NCBI RefSeq assembly: GCF_014198605.1
Contig: NZ_JACIHU010000003.1
Length of the DNA stretch: 64,000 bases
Strand: one strand, 5' to 3'
Origin: Rhizobium etli_C
Lineage (GTDB): Bacteria > Pseudomonadota > Alphaproteobacteria > Rhizobiales > Rhizobiaceae
Positions 58,316-64,000 of this stretch are shown here, in pieces. The stretch's first letter is position 1, and each line of letters opens with the position of its first letter. The translations under genes were made by a program, and so were the position numbers. The notes below the pieces were generated by a model. The model saw nothing but the letters and a program-made list of their open reading frames with translations, did not search any database and was not told the origin of the DNA.

Positions 58316-59872
58316 TCACTCAGCCGCCTCCGCGATCGACGCCGGCGAAAAATCCTCCGGAAAATGCGTCATCGCGCTCATGACGGGATAGGGGGTGAAA
58401 CCGCCGAGCGCGCAGAGCGAGCCGAATTTCATCGTATTGCAGAGATCGGCCAGCAGCGCCCGGTTCTTCTCCGGCTCGATGCCGTGGGCGATCTTGTCGG
58501 CCGTCTCGACGCCGCGCGTCGAGCCGATGCGGCAGGGCGTGCACTTGCCGCAGCTTTCGACGGCGCAGAATTCCATGGCGAAACGCGCCTGCTTCAGCAT
58601 ATCGGCGGTGTCGTCGAAGACGACGATGCCGGCATGGCCGATCAGCCCGTCCCGGGCGGCGAAGGATTCGTAATCGAACGGCGTGTCGAACAGGGCCCGC
58701 GGGAAATAGGCCCCGAGCGGCCCGCCGACCTGCACGGCCTTGACCGGCCGTCCCGTCGCCGTACCGCCGCCGATCCTGTCGACGATATCGCCGAGCGAAA
58801 GACCGAAGGCTGTTTCGTAAAGACCGCCATATCTGATATTGCCGGCGATCTGCAGCGGGATGGTGCCGCGCGAGCGGCCCATGCCGAAATCGCGATAGAA
58901 GGCGGCGCCCTTCTCCATGATCACGGGCACGGAAGCGAGGGAGATCACGTTGTTGATGACCGTCGGACAGTCGAATAGTCCCTTATGCGCCGGCAGCGGC
59001 GGCTTGGCGCGCACGACGCCGCGCTTGCCTTCGAGGCTGTTCAAAAGGGCCGTCTCCTCGCCGCAGACATAGGCGCCGGCGCCGGTGCGCACTTCGATAT
59101 CGAAGGCGCGGCCCGAGCCGAGCACCGACGGGCCGAGGATCCCGGCCTGCCGAGCGATGCCAACGGCCTCGCTCATCGCAGCGATCGCATGCGGATATTC
59201 CGACCGCGTGTAGACGAAGCCCTTCGTGGCGCCGGTCGCAAGTCCTGATATCGCCATGCCTTCGATCAGCACGAAAGGATCGCCCTCCATGATCATCCGG
59301 TCGGCAAAGGTGCCGCTGTCGCCCTCATCGGCATTGCAGACGATATATTTGCGGTCGCCGGCTGCATCGAGAACGGTCTTCCACTTGATGCCTGTGGGGA
59401 AACCCGCGCCGCCGCGTCCACGCAGGCCGGAATCGGTGACCTCCTTGACGATTTCGGCGGGCGCCATCGAAACGGCGCGGCGGAGGCCGGCAAGGCCGCC
59501 ATGCGCCTCGTAATCCGATAGCGAGAGCGGATCGATGACGCCGCAGCGGGCGAAGGTAAGGCGGGTCTGTTGCTTCAGGAACGGGAGGTCTTCAACCTCC
59601 CCGAGACAGAGCGGGTGATCGCCACCATTGACGATGCCGGCGTCGAAAAGACCGGACACATCCTTGGCCTTCACCGGTCCGTAGCCGATGCGCTTGCCGG
59701 CAAGCTCCACCTCGACCAGCGGCTCCAGCCAGAACATTCCGCGCGAGCCGTTGCGCACAATCTCGGCATCGAGGCCGCGGGCGACGATCTCCTGGGCAAT
59801 CGCCTTTGCCACCTTTTCGGCCCCGAGCGCCAGCGCAGCGGCATCGCGCGGAACATATATCTTGACTGTCAT
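58316..59872 (-). CDS. fdsB: NAD-dependent formate dehydrogenase beta subunit (NuoF-like)
   Basis: A 518-residue subunit that takes electrons to NAD+. The N-terminal about 100 residues form a thioredoxin-like extension; then the NuoF core: GLRGRGGAGFPTGIKW (NADH), ADEGDSGTFADRMIMEGDP (FMN), AYVCGEETALLNSLEG, and the [4Fe-4S] motif ESCGKCTPCRIG with a distal Cys in NTMKFGSLCALGG. The start overlaps the stop of fdsG by four bases. A 63-bp gap to fdsA. Confidence 0.95.
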   Translation of the reverse strand: MTVKIYVPRDAAALALGAEKVAKAIAQEIVARGLDAEIVRNGSRGMFWLEPLVEVELAGKRIGYGPVKAKDVSGLFDAGIVNGGDHPLCLGEVEDLPFLKQQTRLTFARCGVIDPLSLSDYEAHGGLAGLRRAVSMAPAEIVKEVTDSGLRGRGGAGFPTGIKWKTVLDAAGDRKYIVCNADEGDSGTFADRMIMEGDPFVLIEGMAISGLATGATKGFVYTRSEYPHAIAAMSEAVGIARQAGILGPSVLGSGRAFDIEVRTGAGAYVCGEETALLNSLEGKRGVVRAKPPLPAHKGLFDCPTVINNVISLASVPVIMEKGAAFYRDFGMGRSRGTIPLQIAGNIRYGGLYETAFGLSLGDIVDRIGGGTATGRPVKAVQVGGPLGAYFPRALFDTPFDYESFAARDGLIGHAGIVVFDDTADMLKQARFAMEFCAVESCGKCTPCRIGSTRGVETADKIAHGIEPEKNRALLADLCNTMKFGSLCALGGFTPYPVMSAMTHFPEDFSPASIAEAAE

Positions 59873-60348
59873 CGGCGCGCCTCCGCAACGAGTTCCATCG
59901 CCATCTGCTCGTCGACCCGGCCATACACCTCGCCGTCGAGCATCGCCGACGGGCCGCAGGCGCAGAGCCCGAGGCAGTAGACCGCCGCCAGCGTCACGCT
60001 GCCGTCGAGCGTCGTCTGGTGAAAATCGATGCCGAGCAGCGCCTTGATGCGCTCAGCCAGCGCGTCGCCGCCCATCGACTGACAGGCCTCGGCGCGACAG
60101 AGCTTCAGCACATGCCGCCCGGCGGGGTGGTCGCGATAATCGTGATAAAAGCTCATCACGCCATGCACCTCGGCGCGCGAAAGGTTCAGTTCCTCCGCGA
60201 TCACGGGCAGGGCTTGCTGCGGCACATAACCGAATTCCTGCTGAACCTGATGCAGAATGGGAAGCAGCGGCCCTTCAAGAAAGCGAAGGTCGGCGACAAT
60301 GGAACGCGTGCGTGCTGCGATATCGCCTTCGGCGATATGAATGGTCAT
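59869..60348 (-). CDS. fdsG: NAD-dependent formate dehydrogenase gamma subunit (NuoE-like)
   Basis: A 159-residue [2Fe-2S] subunit like NuoE: GPLLPILHQVQQEFGYVPQQALPVIAEELNLSRAEVHGVMSFYHDY, then cluster ligands in LCRAEACQSMGG and VYCLGLCACGPSAML. It passes electrons between FdsB and FdsA. It is first in the fdsGBA-fdhD-fdsD operon. The start at 60348 is chosen because the family begins there; the frame runs 26 codons further upstream without similarity. Confidence 0.94.
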   Translation of the reverse strand: MTIHIAEGDIAARTRSIVADLRFLEGPLLPILHQVQQEFGYVPQQALPVIAEELNLSRAEVHGVMSFYHDYRDHPAGRHVLKLCRAEACQSMGGDALAERIKALLGIDFHQTTLDGSVTLAAVYCLGLCACGPSAMLDGEVYGRVDEQMAMELVAEARR

Positions 60349-60479
60349 AAGGCAGCCCTCCCAGCCGCTAGCTCGTTGCGGAATGGCGCCCTCCCCAGCG
60401 AGGCCATCCCACACGCAGCATCTCAAGGAAGCCGGCGACGATCAATAAAGCTATCTTGTGGATTGATAGGTTTTTCCTA

Positions 60480-61373
60480 TCAGAGCTCTTCATCCTGCAC
60501 GAGCACTCGCGCTTCATGCAGCAAGGCCGACACGAGCGGCGTGAAGGGCTCGCGATAGGGCGCGACCAGGCCGACCAGATGGTGGGCCTCCGGTTCAACG
60601 ATCGGGATCATGCGAATTTCTATTGGGAATCCAAATGATTTTGCGACGTTGCGCGGCATGATGCTTGCCCAGCGCCCGGTTCTGACATGCGAGAACAGCA
60701 CGATCATCGAATTGGATTCGAGGGTTGGATGCACGGTCGCGCCGGCTTCCGTCAGGTGCCGATTGATGATGCGTCGGTTCTGCATGTCGGCGGTCAATAG
60801 ACAAAGCCGAAGATCGCCAACCTCCTTCCAGGTCACCTTGTCGCGATCAGACAGCGGGCTGCCCGCAGCCGTGATCAGATGATAGCGCTCGGCATAGAGG
60901 GGAACACTGGTGACACGGCCGAGCGGCTCATTTTCAAGGTAGGTGATACCGGCGTCGATCTCGAGATTTTCGAGCATGCTCAGCACCTGCAGCGAATTGC
61001 GCGAGACGATCGAGAAGGTGACGCCCGGATGTCGTTCCTGAAAGGGTGTGGTAATGCGCGACAGCATGGCGAGCGCCGTCGGAATGGCGGCGAGGCGAAT
61101 GTGGCCGGAAAGACCGCGCCGCGCCGCGCGCATTTCCTCCCGCATGGTGCGGGCATCGCCGACGATGCGCCGCGCCCATTCGAGCACGCGCTGCCCCTCC
61201 GGCGTCAGCCCCTGAAACCGCGACCCGCGCTGCACCAGCATGACGCCGAGTTGATCCTCCAGCTGGCGGATGGCGGCCGAGAGCGTCGGCTGCGAAATCC
61301 CGCATTCCTCCGCAGCGCGGCCGAAATGCTTTTCATTGGCAAGGGCGATGAAGAATTCCAGCTTGTCGATCAT
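60480..61373 (-). CDS. LysR-family regulator of the formate dehydrogenase operon
   Basis: A 297-residue regulator with N-terminal HTH (MIDKLEFFIALANEKHFGRAAEECGISQPTLSAAIRQLEDQLGVMLVQRGSRFQGLTPEG) and a LysR substrate domain (GHIRLAAIPTALAMLSRITTPFQERHPGVTFSIVS). It lies on the same strand just upstream of fdsG with 131 bp between, the same relation as FdsR in Cupriavidus. It likely activates the operon in response to formate. No T-N11-A palindrome is clear enough to claim. Confidence 0.9.
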   Translation of the reverse strand: MIDKLEFFIALANEKHFGRAAEECGISQPTLSAAIRQLEDQLGVMLVQRGSRFQGLTPEGQRVLEWARRIVGDARTMREEMRAARRGLSGHIRLAAIPTALAMLSRITTPFQERHPGVTFSIVSRNSLQVLSMLENLEIDAGITYLENEPLGRVTSVPLYAERYHLITAAGSPLSDRDKVTWKEVGDLRLCLLTADMQNRRIINRHLTEAGATVHPTLESNSMIVLFSHVRTGRWASIMPRNVAKSFGFPIEIRMIPIVEPEAHHLVGLVAPYREPFTPLVSALLHEARVLVQDEEL

Positions 61374-61452
61374 CCGGTCTCCCGACCCGGCATGATATCA
61401 TCCGGATCCAGCCCATCTTCTGCGCGGCAGCCGCCGCGCGACCCGACATGCT

Positions 61453-61794
61453 TTAACCGCTTTCGGCAGCCGGAAAAAGATCGAACAGCGATTCGAGGAA
61501 GGCAAGCACGCTGAGATTGCCGATGCTGTAATAGACCAGCCTGCCCTGACGGCGCGTATTGACCAGCCCCTCGAGCCTCAGACGCGCGAGTTGCTGCGAG
61601 ACCATTGCCTGTTGTATGCCGAGAATATTCTCGATTTCGCCCACTGTCCGCTCCTCATTCGCGAGGATACAGAGGATCAGAAGTCGGCTCTGATGCGCCA
61701 GCGCCTTCAGCAGATCGCTCGCTTCATGGGCTTTTGCAGCGAGTTTGTGCAAGTCCTGGCCGGTCATCCCCGGCTCCGGTTTAGGCAACGGCAT
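61453..61794 (-). CDS. ArsR-family (winged HTH) regulator, BigR-like
   Basis: A protein of 104-113 residues with LLKALAHQSRLLILCILANEERTVGEIENILGIQQAMVSQQLARLRLEGLVNTRRQGRLVYYSIG, the ArsR wHTH. No ArsR metal box (CVC-type) is visible; a cysteine in LILCILAN matches the redox-type BigR/SqrR group. The start is taken at 61794; the ATG at 61767 has a better ribosome-binding site (GGAG, 6 bp), and a longer frame to 61863 would run across its own operator, so is rejected. Confidence 0.85.
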   Translation of the reverse strand: MPLPKPEPGMTGQDLHKLAAKAHEASDLLKALAHQSRLLILCILANEERTVGEIENILGIQQAMVSQQLARLRLEGLVNTRRQGRLVYYSIGNLSVLAFLESLFDLFPAAESG

Positions 61795-61840
61795 TCGGCA
61801 TCTCGGAAGGGAAGCAAAAGGTAGATCAGCACAATAGCAT

Positions 61841-61856
61841 ATTCGCACAAGCGAAT
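61841..61856 (-). promoter_or_regulatory. Operator inside the promoter of the ArsR-type gene
   Basis: ATTCGC (61841-61846) and GCGAAT (61851-61856) around ACAA form a perfect palindrome. On the minus strand it fills the 16-bp spacer between TTGACG (61859-61864) and a TATGCT -10 box (about 61837-61842). This is the expected layout for self-repression by an ArsR-family dimer. Confidence 0.6.
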
Positions 61857-61896
61857 TCGTCAAATGTGATGAAATGCCAAAAAAGGTCCAAGTAAA

Positions 61897-62667
61897 TCAG
61901 CAGATAAGCTGACCGCCGTTGATCTCGAGGACTTGGCCCGTAATGTATCCGGAGAGAGAAGAAGCCGCCAGGAACAGATAGGCGGGAGCGCAATCCTCGG
62001 CCGTGCCGAGCCGCTGCAGAGGAATGGATTTTCTCGTCTGCTCCAGCTTTTCGCGGGAGGAATAGCGCTCATGGAAATCCGTCTCGATCGTTCCCGGCGA
62101 GACGCAATTGACCCGGATGCCATCCGGCGCCAGCTCACGGGCAAGCGCCTTGGAATAGGTGGAAACGAAGGCTTTCGAGGCCGAATAGACCGAAGAACCG
62201 GGACTGCCGCCGGTCAACGCTGAAATCGAAACCGTGTTGACGATGGCCGCGCCTTCGGCCGCCTTCAATGCCGGCAACAGCGCCCGGGTCAGCGCCACCA
62301 CCGACGTCTGGTTCAGCCGCACGATCGCTTCATAATCTGCGTCGGTCAGCGTCTCAGCCGGAAAACGGCCGAGCATGGTGCCGGCATTATTGACGAGCAC
62401 ATGCACCTTGTCGAAGAAGGCGAGAGCGTCCTCTGCAAATTGCGCAGCGCCGCCGACGGCGGTGAAATCGGCGTTCAGCAACAGCGCCCGTCTTTCCGAT
62501 TCGGCCGTCAGCAGGAAATCCGGCAGATCCCGTCCCGGTTTGCGCCCGGTATGGACGATCACCTTCGCGCCGCAGTCCAGGAACTGCCGGGCCACCTCGA
62601 GGCCGATGCCCCGCCCGGCGCCGGTGACGACGACATTGCGATTTTCGAATAGTCTCGGATGGAACAC
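61897..62667 (-). CDS. Short-chain dehydrogenase/reductase
   Basis: A 256-residue classical SDR. The cofactor motif is VTGAGRGIGLEVA (T-G-x3-G-x-G), the NNAG segment (VHVLVNNAGTMLGR), the catalytic Ser-Tyr-Lys in NTVSISALTGGSPGSSVYSASKAF, and the IRVNCVSPGTIETDF segment. A C-terminal LSGYITGQVLEINGGQLIC closes the fold as in FabG-like enzymes. The substrate is unknown. The start codon is GTG at 62667, preceded by GAGGACGG. Upstream of the ArsR-type gene on the same strand. Confidence 0.9.
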   Translation of the reverse strand: MFHPRLFENRNVVVTGAGRGIGLEVARQFLDCGAKVIVHTGRKPGRDLPDFLLTAESERRALLLNADFTAVGGAAQFAEDALAFFDKVHVLVNNAGTMLGRFPAETLTDADYEAIVRLNQTSVVALTRALLPALKAAEGAAIVNTVSISALTGGSPGSSVYSASKAFVSTYSKALARELAPDGIRVNCVSPGTIETDFHERYSSREKLEQTRKSIPLQRLGTAEDCAPAYLFLAASSLSGYITGQVLEINGGQLIC

Positions 62668-62787
62668 GAGCCGTCCTCCTCGCGGACGATGCCGCCGGTT
62701 GCGTCATTCGCCCTTAACATATGAGCGCGCCGGCCGAAAGAAAGGCACGCATCGATCTTTCCGCCGCAGGAGAGAGCTCCGGGAGGC

Positions 62788-63258
62788 TCAGCTTTCGTTC
62801 TCGCCCTCCAGAAGCCGCGCACCCGGCCCTTCCTCGCCAAGCCGATCGCAGGGATTGCGCAAGGGGCAGCTTTCGATCGACAGACAGCCGCAGCCGATGC
62901 AGCCGGTCAGACGGTCTCGCAGCAGGCTAAGCCGTCTGATTCGCTCGTCGAGTTCATTCTTCCAGCGCGCCGACAGCGTCTGCCAGTCGGCAACCGTCGG
63001 CGTGCGCCCCTGCGGCAGGGAGGCAAACGCCGTCTGGATTTCCGAAAGCGGAATGCCGACACGTTGGGCCACCTTGATGATGCCGAGCCGGCGAAGCACG
63101 TCACGTCCGTAGCGCCGCTGATTGCCGCGCGTGCGGATGCTGGAGATCAGCCCCTTGGCCTCATAGAAATGCAACGCCGAGACGGCAAGACCGCTGCGTT
63201 CCGCCACTTCGCCGACCGTCAAAAGCCTGCCGAGCGGCGTAACGGTGATCGTATCCAT
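62788..63258 (-). CDS. soxR: Redox-sensing regulator SoxR (MerR family)
   Basis: A 156-residue MerR-type activator. The N-terminal HTH (LLTVGEVAERSGLAVSALHFYEAKGLISSIRTRGNQRRYGRDVLRRLGIIKVAQRVGIPLSEI) is followed by a dimerisation helix and the [2Fe-2S] motif C-x2-C-x-C-x5-C at Cys120, 123, 125 and 131 (CIGCGCLSIESC). It senses redox-cycling compounds or superoxide. A SoxR box lies 11 bp beyond its start, in the region shared with a plus-strand promoter. Confidence 0.95.
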   Translation of the reverse strand: MDTITVTPLGRLLTVGEVAERSGLAVSALHFYEAKGLISSIRTRGNQRRYGRDVLRRLGIIKVAQRVGIPLSEIQTAFASLPQGRTPTVADWQTLSARWKNELDERIRRLSLLRDRLTGCIGCGCLSIESCPLRNPCDRLGEEGPGARLLEGENES

Positions 63259-63264
63259 CGCCTC

Positions 63265-63295
63265 TTGACCTCAATATTAGTTGAGGTTCTATAAC
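63265..63295 (+). promoter_or_regulatory. SoxR-box promoter pointing away from soxR
   Basis: CCTCAATATTAGTTGAGG (63269-63286) is a perfect-armed match to the classical soxS SoxR box. On the plus strand TTGACC (63265-63270) and TATAAC (63290-63295) flank it with a 19-bp spacer, the unusual length required by MerR/SoxR activators. The expected transcription start is near 63302, reading into the sRNA candidate. Confidence 0.85.
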
Positions 63296-63300
63296 GCCGG

Positions 63301-63508
63301 CTCCCCCGGGCGTAAAGCCCAGGTGGAGGAAGGAGCGACAGTGAGATCACCGGGTCGATAACGGACTGAAATCATGGCGCCGGCATTTGCCACCCTCGCC
63401 ACGGCCGCGTCCTGCCGATATAGCCGCCTGAGACGAGCTCGGGTTCCGTTCCCGGCAGGTACGGAACCTCGGAAAACACCCGGGCAGGACTCCGCCCGGG
63501 TGTTTTTT
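63301..63508 (+). ncRNA. Candidate SoxR-controlled small RNA (about 205 nt)
   Basis: Directly downstream of the SoxR-type promoter, three stem-loops can be drawn: a 5' structure (CTCC/GGAG and GGGC/GCCC, 63301-63328), a perfect 8-bp stem GGTTCCGT/ACGGAACC (63442-63468), and the terminator ending at 63508. No gene of normal length is present. A strong ribosome-binding sequence (63325-63335) precedes a six-codon frame starting GTG at 63341, so a leader peptide is possible. A redox-induced sRNA is the best guess, but there is no direct proof of expression. Confidence 0.5.
63473..63508 (+). terminator. Strong rho-independent terminator
   Basis: AACACCCGGGC (63475-63485) pairs with GCCCGGGTGTT around an 8-nt loop and is followed by T's to 63508. 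It closes the presumed SoxR-controlled transcript and separates it from the TPP riboswitch 90 bp further on. Confidence 0.9.
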
Positions 63509-63597
63509 CGCGTCCGCGGTTCCGTTCCGACCAGACGGACGGGTGTGTGATTTTGCGGTTGCGGTAAGAAAACCCCGATGATAGTTTTCGCTGAAAT

Positions 63598-63692
63598 AAC
63601 AGGGGAGCTCCGTGTCGCCGGGGCTGAGATGAGAAGCGCAAGCCTCCGGACCCTTCAAAGCTGATCTGGGTAATGCCAGCGGAGCGAGGTTC
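63598..63692 (+). promoter_or_regulatory. TPP riboswitch (THI element)
   Basis: The conserved TPP landmarks occur in order: GGGGAGCTCC (63602-63611), GGGGCTGAGATGAG (about 63620-63633), CGGACCCTTC (about 63647-63656), AGCTGATCTGGGTAATGCCAGCGGAGCGAGG (split here: the CTGATCTGGGTAATGCCAGC core at 63661-63680). It binds thiamine pyrophosphate and will control thiamine synthesis or transport genes to the right. Confidence 0.95.
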
Positions 63693-63879
63693 AGATGTTT
63701 TCCGGCGCACAAGTGTCACCCTTTTCCATATCCGGCAGGCTCGCCGACAGCATTCCCGATGTCTTCGACAGGTTTGCGCATCTGCGGCGCCGCGCGACCT
63801 TTCAAGCGCGCAAAAGGGGTCGCGGCAGTTTGATTTGCTGCATGTTTTTATCCTTGGATCGATTCCGACCTGAAGAAGC

Positions 63880-64000
63880 ATGCAGCCGGACGAAAGCCTG
63901 AAATCGACGCTGATGACATCGCCACCACCATCGGATTCGCGTCTTCCCGCGCTCGGTGCCGCCCTCTACCGGGCGACCCCCGCCCTGCTCGCCGGTTTTG
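63880..64000 (+). CDS. Start of an unidentified gene downstream of the TPP riboswitch (cut by window edge)
   Basis: Forty codons from ATG 63880: MQPDESLKSTLMTSPPPSDS followed by RLPALGAALYRATPALLAGF. GAAG lies 5 bases before the ATG; a second ATG 11 codons later is possible. The hydrophobic end may be the first membrane span of a transporter. A thiamine-related function is inferred only from the riboswitch. A different frame starting at 63695, right after the aptamer, has no recognisable family residues and is not called. Confidence 0.4.
   Translation, partial: MQPDESLKSTLMTSPPPSDSRLPALGAALYRATPALLAGF

Noticed and set aside
63372..63881. Minus-strand frames across the TPP riboswitch and the terminator
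   Set aside because: They run through two well-defined RNA elements on the other strand and have no protein family character.

Overview
This window is a high-GC piece of alphaproteobacterial chromosome, most likely from a Rhizobium of the etli/leguminosarum/phaseoli group. The evidence is the set and order of core genes (hisC, gloB, rpmB, cobT-cobS, bolA, aroB-aroK, xerD, accA, dxr, hemA, tamA-tamB), a RIME-like rhizobial palindromic repeat, a DUF982 protein, and many sugar and TRAP uptake systems. I see no phage, insertion sequence, CRISPR array, toxin-antitoxin locus or integrase. The assignment rests on recognising protein families by eye, because no search could be run.

Layout. 1-11.2 kb: hisC (cut by the window edge), a methyltransferase, glyoxalase II with a coupled DUF985 cupin, a YddG-like exporter, a DUF3108 protein, ribosomal protein bL28, a queuosine-precursor transporter with a probable preQ1-I riboswitch, a P-loop kinase, a phytase-like secreted protein, the aerobic cobaltochelatase genes cobT/cobS, a DnaJ-domain protein and BolA. 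11.2-18.2 kb: a CNNM/CorC protein, aroB-aroK, a 58-residue membrane protein next to xerD, accA, an L,D-transpeptidase lipoprotein and a TusA-like protein. 18.2-22.4 kb: a TRAP transporter (dctPQM type, probably for hexuronates) with its GntR/FadR-type regulator. 22.4-30.5 kb: a His-rich CobW-type metallochaperone, a penicillin-binding protein, an M20 amidohydrolase, tRNA-Arg(CCU), several small hypothetical genes and dxr. 30.5-37.9 kb: one operon of LacI regulator, carbohydrate ABC transporter and GH127 beta-L-arabinofuranosidase. 38-48.5 kb: hemA, a small lipoprotein, tamA and a very large tamB. 48.5-52 kb: an AsnC-family regulator divergent from arginase and ornithine aminotransferase, then cheW. 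52-61.4 kb: an oxalate/formate-type MFS carrier and the NAD-dependent molybdenum formate dehydrogenase operon (fdsGBA-fdhD-fdsD) with a LysR regulator. 61.4-64 kb: an ArsR-type regulator, a short-chain dehydrogenase, SoxR with its own box, a probable SoxR-controlled small RNA, and a TPP riboswitch that leads out of the window.

How the genes work together. Most blocks serve life on plant-derived carbon: hexuronates (TRAP), arabinosyl oligosaccharides (GH127 plus ABC), arginine (arginase plus OAT) and formate/oxalate (Fds plus MFS). They sit among housekeeping genes for cobalamin, shikimate, isoprenoid, haem, fatty-acid and outer-membrane biogenesis.

The most interesting items are non-coding or structural. 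(1) A minimal preQ1-I aptamer whose pseudoknot would capture the start codon of the queuosine transporter gene. (2) A SoxR-box promoter with the diagnostic 19-bp spacer, firing away from soxR into a structured stretch of about 200 nt that ends in a strong terminator and has no convincing gene. (3) Eight tandem repeats inside tamB, seven of exactly 321 bp and the last of 315. (4) Twin LacI-type operators 32 bp apart. (5) A perfect 18-bp AT-rich palindrome upstream of the oxalate/formate carrier.
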